Positions 58,571-64,000 of a stretch of DNA of 64,000 nucleotides are shown piece after piece. Under the pieces are notes generated by a model. It saw only the letters and a list, made by a program, of their open reading frames with translations. It was not told the DNA's origin and did not search any database. Both the position numbers and the translations under genes were made by a program. The stretch comes from Wolbachia endosymbiont of Oedothorax gibbosus (lineage in GTDB: Bacteria > Pseudomonadota > Alphaproteobacteria > Rickettsiales > Anaplasmataceae). Each line of letters begins with the position of its first letter. Position 1 is the stretch's first letter. The DNA lies in the NCBI RefSeq assembly GCF_936270435.1, contig NZ_OW370567.1:1-64000 (forward strand), written 5' to 3'.

Positions 58571-58790
58571 CGCTGGAATCCAGTTTTTGGCAGTTTCATT
58601 GAAAATGTTGTATAGTATGCTTGTTTACAGTCAAAATCCTGGATCCCAGTGTCTGGGCACTGGGATGACAGAAGAAGGAGGCACTGGGATGACAGGAGAA
58701 GGAAGCACTGGGATGACAGAAGAAGGAAGCACTGCCGTCTTGCCAGTGTCGGCTACTTGGATGACACCCTGACAACCGTCATCCCGCTAC
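58571..58790. repeat. tandem-like cluster of palindromic repeats
   Basis: CACTGGGATGACAGAAGAAG-type units occur three times in a row at about 58668-58733 (18-22 bases apart), followed by further palindrome pieces. Confidence 0.75.
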
Positions 58791-58811
58791 TTGTTAGCGC
58801 CGCGGCGGCAT

Positions 58812-58849
58812 GGTGTAGGAAAATTAGCTATATAGCTAACTTGCACCAC
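58812..58849. repeat. extended inverted repeat upstream of guaA
   Basis: The perfect palindrome TTAGCTATATAGCTAA (58824-58839) is flanked by TGGTGTA and TGCACCA, extending the stem. It lies 90 bases before guaA and could be an operator or terminator. Confidence 0.5.
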
Positions 58850-58938
58850 ACGTTAAAGCTTTTAAAGAGGTCTTAGTTTACTTACTCCATTATTTTCTTT
58901 ATTATCAGATATCATTTTAAATAATATGGAGGAGCAAA

Positions 58939-60501
58939 TTGTCAGCAATTGCCATTATTGATTTTGGTTCACAGTTTACACAGCTTATCGCAAGACAAGT
59001 CAGAGAAATGGGCGTTTATTGTGAGATATTTCCAAGCAACATCAGTTTTGAAACAATATCAAAATTCAATGGGTTTATTCTCTCTGGAGGACCACAATCT
59101 GTAAATGATAATTGTTCTGAAACAAGTAGAGTAGTACATGAAATTATAAAACTTAATGAGGCAACAAACGTTCCTATACTTGGAATATGCTATGGACAGC
59201 AACTCATTTGTCATTATTTTGGAGCAAAAGTAAAAGAGAGTTTCAAACAGGAGTTTGGCAGAACTAAAATCAAGATACTAAAAGAATCCCCCATTATAAA
59301 GGATACCTGGGATGTTAATTCTGAAGTGGATGTATTAATGAACCATGCGGACAGTGTTGATACTATACCACAGGGATTTACTGTTATCGCATCAGGTGTG
59401 ATAAATCAAACAATTGCAATGATTGTTAGCGAACAGCGGAAGATTTACTGTACTCAATTCCATCCTGAAGTGAGGCCCACAACAAATGGCAGTAAATTGC
59501 TCTCTAACTTCTTGGATATTGCAAATTGTGAAAGAGACTGGACAATGAAGTCGTTTATTGAAAAGCAGAAGGAAAAAATCAAAAATGTAGTAGGAGAGAA
59601 AAAAGTAATTGCTGCAGTAAGTGGTGGGGTTGATTCAAGTGTTGCAGCGGCTCTCACACATAAAGCTATAGGAAAACAATTGAACTGTATTTTTATCGAT
59701 ACTGGGTTGTTACGCAAGAACCAGACTATTGCTATGTTGAAAGAGATTCCGATAAACTACGTTGATAAATCAAATTTATTTTTGAGTAGGTTAAAGGGAA
59801 TAACTGATCCAGAAGAAAAGCGAAAAATTATCGGTAACGCTTTCATTGAAGTGTTTGAAGAAGAAGCAAAAAAAATAGGTGATGTGGATTTTTTGATGCA
59901 AGGTACCATCTACTCTGATGTAGTTGAGTCAGGGCATGCCTCAGATAACACGAGTACAATTAAGTCTCATCATAATGTTGGTGGGTTGCCAGAAAAGATG
60001 AACCTGAAGCTAGTGGAGCCTTTACGTTACCTCTTTAAAGATGAGGTAAGGCTACTTGGAAAGGAAATTGGGCTTTCAGATGAGATAATATTTCAACATC
60101 CATTTCCAGGACCTGGCCTTGCAGTGAGAATTATAAGTGAAGTCGATAAAGAAAAGGTGCAAATATTGCAAGAAGTAGATGAAATATATATTAATACGAT
60201 GAAAAATTACGATCTATATGATAAGATATGGCAAGCTTTTGCTGTATTATTACCAATAAAAACTGTAGGCGTCATGGGAGATGGTCGTACATACGGATAT
60301 GTTTGTGCTTTAAGGGCTGTAACATCATCTGATGGTATGACAGCCGATGCATTTCCATTTGAAGATAAGGATCAGCACTTGCTAGTATTTTGGGATTTTT
60401 TACAAAATGTTGGCAGTATAATTGTTAATAACGTTTCCGGGGTAAATAGAGTTGTGTATGATATAACTTCCAAACCACCTGCAACTATTGAGTGGGAGTG
60501 A
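58939..60501 (+). CDS. guaA: GMP synthase (glutamine-hydrolysing)
   Basis: 520 residues: an N-terminal class I glutamine amidotransferase ([14 protein letters not shown] with the catalytic cysteine; QFHPEV histidine), an ATP-pyrophosphatase with [15 protein letters not shown], and the C-terminal dimerisation domain ending PPATIEWE. It converts XMP to GMP. Start is TTG 58939, supported by GGAGG eight bases upstream and the normal N-terminus [15 protein letters not shown]. Confidence 0.97.
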   Translation: MSAIAIIDFGSQFTQLIARQVREMGVYCEIFPSNISFETISKFNGFILSGGPQSVNDNCSETSRVVHEIIKLNEATNVPILGICYGQQLICHYFGAKVKESFKQEFGRTKIKILKESPIIKDTWDVNSEVDVLMNHADSVDTIPQGFTVIASGVINQTIAMIVSEQRKIYCTQFHPEVRPTTNGSKLLSNFLDIANCERDWTMKSFIEKQKEKIKNVVGEKKVIAAVSGGVDSSVAAALTHKAIGKQLNCIFIDTGLLRKNQTIAMLKEIPINYVDKSNLFLSRLKGITDPEEKRKIIGNAFIEVFEEEAKKIGDVDFLMQGTIYSDVVESGHASDNTSTIKSHHNVGGLPEKMNLKLVEPLRYLFKDEVRLLGKEIGLSDEIIFQHPFPGPGLAVRIISEVDKEKVQILQEVDEIYINTMKNYDLYDKIWQAFAVLLPIKTVGVMGDGRTYGYVCALRAVTSSDGMTADAFPFEDKDQHLLVFWDFLQNVGSIIVNNVSGVNRVVYDITSKPPATIEWE

Positions 60502-60695
60502 TTTATTTGCCTTCGGTAGCATGGTATGAACAAAGAAACACATATCTGGCTATTGATGGCATTGCTTTAAATCTTGCTTTGTTGAGTCTCTTGAAATTCC
60601 ATTGTCCTAATCGGTTGCTACTTTATGCTAGCATGGTAATTTTATTAGCTTTACTGTGAAAGATATGTTATAATTAATTTTTATTGGAGAGGGTT

Positions 60696-61568
60696 ATGAA
60701 CGAAGTACAATCAAGATTAAACGGACAGCTTTTTGATGCTTTGAGGGCAGGAAATGCAAATCAAATTGAGGAGCTCATAAGAGGTGGAGCTAATGTTAAT
60801 GCTTACGGTAGAATGGGTCAAGATACTACTTTGACAGTAGCTATTGAAAGGGGAAATATAGATATAGTAAAGTTTCTGATATCAAAAGGTGCGGATGTTA
60901 ATATGAAAAATAGGGGTTGGGCTCCTTTACGCAAGGCTATTTCTTATGACGATGCAGAGTTAGTAAGAATTCTCATAGAGGCAGGTGCAGATGTTAATGA
61001 AAAAGTTGATAGTAGGCATACTGTTTTAAATTTTGCTATTGGGTATAGTGAAATAACTTCTACTGAGTGTAGCAAAATTCTCACTAAGCACATCATATTA
61101 CGTGACCCTAAGGTGATAAAACCAGATTATATTAGTAATCATGCTGAGTTATCTGAGTTTTGGGATAATTTTCAAAGTCAAGTGCTAAATGAGATAAAAA
61201 AAATGAAGGAAGAAAAAATTGGTAACAGCAATATCTCATTCTATCAATTTTTATTTGAGAACGATATAAACAAATTGGCAGGCTACTTATCTAATAAAGA
61301 TACTAATTTACAAGAAAAGTTAAAAGAAACTAAAAATATAGAGAAATATAAAACTGACTACCCTCTATATGCTAATATGATAGAAAGTATGATAGCAACT
61401 CAATGTCAGAGAGGAATAAAAAAAGCAAATTTATTAGATGCGAGCGACATAGTTATGAAACATTCTAACTTAGAAAAACTACCTAAGGAAATGAGAGACA
61501 GAGTAGCTAGCTATCTCACAGATCCAGATCGAAGGGCTCTTATAAAATCACTAAAAATAGGAGGATGA
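60696..61568 (+). CDS. ankyrin-repeat protein with F-box-like C-terminus
   Basis: 290 residues from ATG 60696, with GGAGAGG upstream. Residues about 8-110 hold three ankyrin repeats (GRMGQDTTLTVAIERGNIDI, GADVNMKN, GADVNEK), with a degenerate fourth. A helical middle follows. The last 35 residues contain LEKLPKEMRDRVASYLTDPD, with the L-P-x-E-...-I/V-xx-YL-xx-D pattern of F-box/PRANC domains, as in poxvirus ankyrin proteins and some Wolbachia ankyrin proteins. If real, it could dock to the host SCF ubiquitin machinery. No signal peptide is seen. Confidence 0.78.
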   Translation: MNEVQSRLNGQLFDALRAGNANQIEELIRGGANVNAYGRMGQDTTLTVAIERGNIDIVKFLISKGADVNMKNRGWAPLRKAISYDDAELVRILIEAGADVNEKVDSRHTVLNFAIGYSEITSTECSKILTKHIILRDPKVIKPDYISNHAELSEFWDNFQSQVLNEIKKMKEEKIGNSNISFYQFLFENDINKLAGYLSNKDTNLQEKLKETKNIEKYKTDYPLYANMIESMIATQCQRGIKKANLLDASDIVMKHSNLEKLPKEMRDRVASYLTDPDRRALIKSLKIGG

Positions 61569-61591
61569 TAAAAACTTTTCTTTTGATCGAG

Positions 61592-61620
61592 CCTCAAGTG
61601 CAAAAACACTTGAGGTTTTT
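61592..61620 (+). terminator. rho-independent terminator of the ankyrin gene
   Basis: CCTCAAGTG / CACTTGAGG perfect 9-base stem, loop CAAAAA, followed by TTTTTA. It lies 24 bases after the stop. Confidence 0.9.
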
Positions 61621-61677
61621 ACTTTAAGAAAAGATAGCATAAGACTTAAAATTTTATCTAGTGACGCAAGAATTTGA

Positions 61678-62361
61678 TTATGCACTGTGCCTTTTCTTGA
61701 TGCTACTTATAGATTCCACAAGCAGTGCAAACATAAATGAAGAATACAAATATCCTTTTGGTAATTCTATATGAAATCCATGAAGTATGAGGTACACACC
61801 GACAAGTAAAATAAATAAAATGGCGATTATTTTTAACCCTGGGTTAGATTTGATTAACTGGGCGGTATAACTTGATAAAAACAGCATTGCTAGCATGGAA
61901 AATGTAAATGCTGTAGCAATTATTACCATGTTATAAGTTAGTGCTATAGCAGTTAATATCGAATCAACCGAAAAAACTAAATCTATTAATATAATTTGTA
62001 GCACAACTAAAAAAAATTTTGATTTAACGTTTGCTTTCTTTTTATTTTTCTTACATACAAAGATGTCATCCCGTAACTCCATAGAGCTTTTAACAATAAG
62101 GAATAATCCCCCTGCGATCATAAGTAAATCCCTTGCTGATGCAGTGTGAAATATAGTTTTTTGCATTGACAATATAGATGATGTAAAAAATAGTATTACA
62201 AAACGCATTAATAGCGCTAATCCAAGGCCCATAAGGCGCACTCTTTCTCTCAGCACATTTGGTACTTTATCTATTGCTAGAGAAATAAAGATTAAATTGT
62301 CTACACTAAGTATAGTTTCAAGTAGTGTAAGTGTCAGTAAAGTCCAAGCATCAGCTAGCAT
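61678..62361 (-). CDS. TerC-family integral membrane protein
   Basis: 227 residues with about seven helices. LETILSVDNLIFISLA and LIDLVFSVDSILTAIAL carry the paired acidic SVDN/SVDS motifs of the TerC family, linked to metal (manganese) export and tellurite resistance in other bacteria. The loop between helices 3 and 4 is lysine-rich. Role here is likely metal homeostasis, by inference. Confidence 0.9.
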   Translation of the reverse strand: MLADAWTLLTLTLLETILSVDNLIFISLAIDKVPNVLRERVRLMGLGLALLMRFVILFFTSSILSMQKTIFHTASARDLLMIAGGLFLIVKSSMELRDDIFVCKKNKKKANVKSKFFLVVLQIILIDLVFSVDSILTAIALTYNMVIIATAFTFSMLAMLFLSSYTAQLIKSNPGLKIIAILFILLVGVYLILHGFHIELPKGYLYSSFMFALLVESISSIKKRHSA

Positions 62362-62545
62362 TTTCGTCCCAAATTCGGCTCTTCTTACTCTACAATAGAT
62401 GTGTAAAAATTAAGTGACTTCACTACGAAATTTTATAGCAGCTCTTCAGAAAAACAGGATAACTGAAGCAAACGTAATATAAAGTTCAGCAGCTTCTCCT
62501 ATTTTCGTTTTTGAGCAAAATCAATAATAAGAGAGTTTCTTATTT
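62362..62545. other. intergenic region
   Basis: AT-rich sequence with no gene or repeat I can support. Confidence 0.5.
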
Positions 62546-62757
62546 TCATACACGCAAATAAGATAAAGCCTTATTTTCTGCTTTTAAACTTTCATTCTCT
62601 TTTTCCAATCTTTCTATTTTTGCTTCTAACCTTTCTATTTTTTGCTGTAAATTTTTGCAAAGTTCTAAAAGGTTTACCATATTACCTCACTTTTGCTCTA
62701 TGATTATCTTTTTAGATCACCTTGTCTACCTTATTCTGCCACTCTGCTGAACGGATA
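62546..62757 (-). mobile_element. IS66-family 5' remnant
   Basis: Starts at the folC end with GTATCCGTTCAGCAGAGTGG on the minus strand and contains a 44-codon frame (62680 down to 62546), beginning MVNLLELCKNLQQKIERLEA, which is the coiled-coil start of the IS66 transposase. Everything downstream is lost. Confidence 0.72.
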
Positions 62758-64000
62758 CGGGTTGATTATTCTCCATACTCAAATCTCTGGCTAGAAATAA
62801 CGAGCCACAGATTAGTATGGTTTTGACGTTTTGAATAGAGGCTTTTAATATATGATTTGATATTGCATCGCCAATTGACTCACATTCAACTGCTTTTATT
62901 CCTATGTTATTGGCTTTTTCCCTAATCAAATTTGTATTTGTTGCTTGAGGTTCAGACTTAACACAAACCGCACATAGTAGCTTGATATATGGCTTTAAGT
63001 GCTCTAAGAACTCTTCTACATTTCTGTTACGAGTAACACCAAAAATTATATAGATACCTTCAGCAAAATTATCTTTTACCCACTGAGATAGCACTCTAGC
63101 ACCGTCATTATTGTGCGCACCATCTAAAAATAATTTCCAATCTTTCGGTAATAAAGAAATTAAATTACCCTCTTTTATGAGCTCTAGTCGTGCAGGCCAG
63201 TAGGTATGCTGTAAACCTGAAGTAATACTCTCTTTTCCAATGTCAAATTCATACTTTCCACTTAAAATACTACATGCTGCAATAGCATTGCCTGCGTTAA
63301 TCACCTGATGATCACCCTTTAAAGAGGGCAAAGAAAATTCTATTGATTGAATAGCCGATTGAAAAATCATTTGAGCTCCAGCACGTGACCACTCATTTTT
63401 TTGTTTCTGGATCCCAGTTTGGATGACAGATAGTTGTTTTTTGCAATTCCATTCAAGACCTCCTCTATATAGAGGAGATTTCTTATTTATTGCATGGAAT
63501 TCTAGTGTATTCATTATAGATTTTTCTTGTGGTGCTATTACGCAAGGAACATTAGGTTTCATTATTCCAGCTTTTTCACCTGCTATAATTTCCACAGTAG
63601 GGCCAAGATATTCTGTATGATCAAGGGCAATGGAAGTGATGATCGTTAAAATCGGATTATCTATAACATTTGTTGCATCAAGCCTTCCACCCATACCCAC
63701 TTCAACTAAAGTTATATCGGCTTTATGACGAGAAAAAGCCAAAAAAGCTGCGATCGTTGCAGCTTCAAACAGAGTGATAGGCTGTTCTGCAATTACGGCA
63801 CGGCATTCTTCTAACAAGCTATATAATTCATTATCATCGATATAACTGCCTGCAATAACTATTCTTTCATTAAAATTCACTAAATGTGGGGAGGTGTATG
63901 CGTGTACCTTATACCCTGCTGCTTGCATTATATGTCTTATAAATGCTAGTGTTGAACCTTTCCCGTTAGTTCCGGCTATATGAATTATGGGCGGCATTTT
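62726..64000 (-). CDS. folC: folylpolyglutamate synthase/dihydrofolate synthase (partial, runs off window)
   Basis: About 424 residues are visible; the true N-terminus lies beyond 64000, since family members have about 40 residues before HIAGTNGKGST (the P loop). VEVGMGGRLDATNV, DHTEYLG, GDHQVINAGNAIAA and LDGAHNNDGARVL confirm the Mur-ligase-like enzyme, which adds glutamate to folates. Two oddities: a palindrome-derived in-frame insert at 63405-63485 (SPLYRGGLEWN and CKKQLSVIQTG) and a C-terminus PVSVQQSGRIR that comes from the IS66 remnant. Confidence 0.93.
   Translation of the reverse strand, partial: KMPPIIHIAGTNGKGSTLAFIRHIMQAAGYKVHAYTSPHLVNFNERIVIAGSYIDDNELYSLLEECRAVIAEQPITLFEAATIAAFLAFSRHKADITLVEVGMGGRLDATNVIDNPILTIITSIALDHTEYLGPTVEIIAGEKAGIMKPNVPCVIAPQEKSIMNTLEFHAINKKSPLYRGGLEWNCKKQLSVIQTGIQKQKNEWSRAGAQMIFQSAIQSIEFSLPSLKGDHQVINAGNAIAACSILSGKYEFDIGKESITSGLQHTYWPARLELIKEGNLISLLPKDWKLFLDGAHNNDGARVLSQWVKDNFAEGIYIIFGVTRNRNVEEFLEHLKPYIKLLCAVCVKSEPQATNTNLIREKANNIGIKAVECESIGDAISNHILKASIQNVKTILICGSLFLARDLSMENNQPVSVQQSGRIR
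63405..63485 (-). repeat. palindromic insertions inside folC
   Basis: The perfect palindrome TCCTCTATATAGAGGA (63462-63477) and next to it a GGATCCCAGTTTGGATGACAG palindromic-repeat fragment. Both are read in frame. Confidence 0.7.

Noticed and set aside
58651..58876. 75-codon frame rich in HWDDRRR
   Set aside because: Tandem palindromic repeat units read in one frame; no real protein.

Overview
The window is an AT-rich bacterial chromosome segment that reads as Wolbachia (Alphaproteobacteria, Rickettsiales, intracellular symbiont of arthropods or nematodes). The evidence is a hemE gene beside an origin-like AT-rich region, ankyrin-repeat genes, a DUF2610 gene, dense insertion sequences of families common in Wolbachia (IS982, IS630, IS110, IS3/IS150, IS66 and two kinds of IS5), and a dispersed family of short palindromes of the GGATCCCAGTG...CACTGGGATGACA type. 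Strain and supergroup cannot be fixed from sequence reading alone.

Layout. 1-363 is a putative oriC. 364-6913 holds hemE, aspC, two small hypotheticals, an MFS transporter and glyA. 6914-9478 is repeats plus an IS110 remnant and IS630 copy 1. 9558-12006 is exoD-like, cysS and a DedA-like gene. 12098-16170 is one large nuclease-like/NB-ARC/ankyrin gene split by IS982 copy 1. 16303-19470 is gatB and a TalC-type transaldolase. 19800-25600 is an IS graveyard (IS903-like, IS3 with IS982 copy 2 nested inside, IS66, IS630 copy 2) followed by a decapitated GNAT gene. 26005-28132 is rpe, a zinc-ribbon protein and dapD. 28979-31486 is a Wolbachia-type hypothetical broken by a nonsense codon and an IS5 insertion. 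31583-43691 is priA, petA, polA, xth, hemD, a dicarboxylate-type symporter, small hypotheticals and a MidA-like methyltransferase. Then come tRNA-Ser(GGA), a lone gene-transfer-agent DUF2163 gene, a ParD-like antitoxin, a porin-like outer-membrane protein, a class 3 lipase, a 3'-5' exonuclease, era, IS982 copy 3, the psd-pssA pair, two AGCS symporters, guaA, an ankyrin protein with an F-box-like tail, a TerC-family protein and folC, which runs off the window end.

How the genes fit together. Housekeeping genes serve haem synthesis (hemE, hemD), one-carbon and folate metabolism (glyA, folC), phosphatidylethanolamine synthesis (psd, pssA), translation (cysS, gatB, era, tRNA-Ser), DNA repair and replication restart (polA, priA, xth), pentose phosphates (rpe, tal), respiration (petA) and diaminopimelate synthesis (dapD). 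Import of host amino acids and dicarboxylates is suggested by the MFS, SLC1-like and AGCS transporters. The accessory layer is host- or phage-facing: the NB-ARC/ankyrin gene, the ankyrin/F-box-like gene, the lipase, the HGT-motif hypothetical and the GTA gene.

Most unusual signals. (1) An N-terminal PD-(D/E)XK-like domain, a complete NB-ARC NTPase and nine ankyrin repeats, an architecture like bacterial STAND/Avs defence proteins; its frame is restored exactly when the IS982 copy is removed. (2) A roughly 450-bp repeat in five long copies, each opening with a -35/-10 promoter at exactly 17-bp spacing and ending with a T-tract hairpin, suggesting a multicopy non-coding RNA. (3) Palindromic repeats inserted in frame in priA (twice), midA and folC. 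(4) IS630 ends that donate start codons to neighbouring broken genes.
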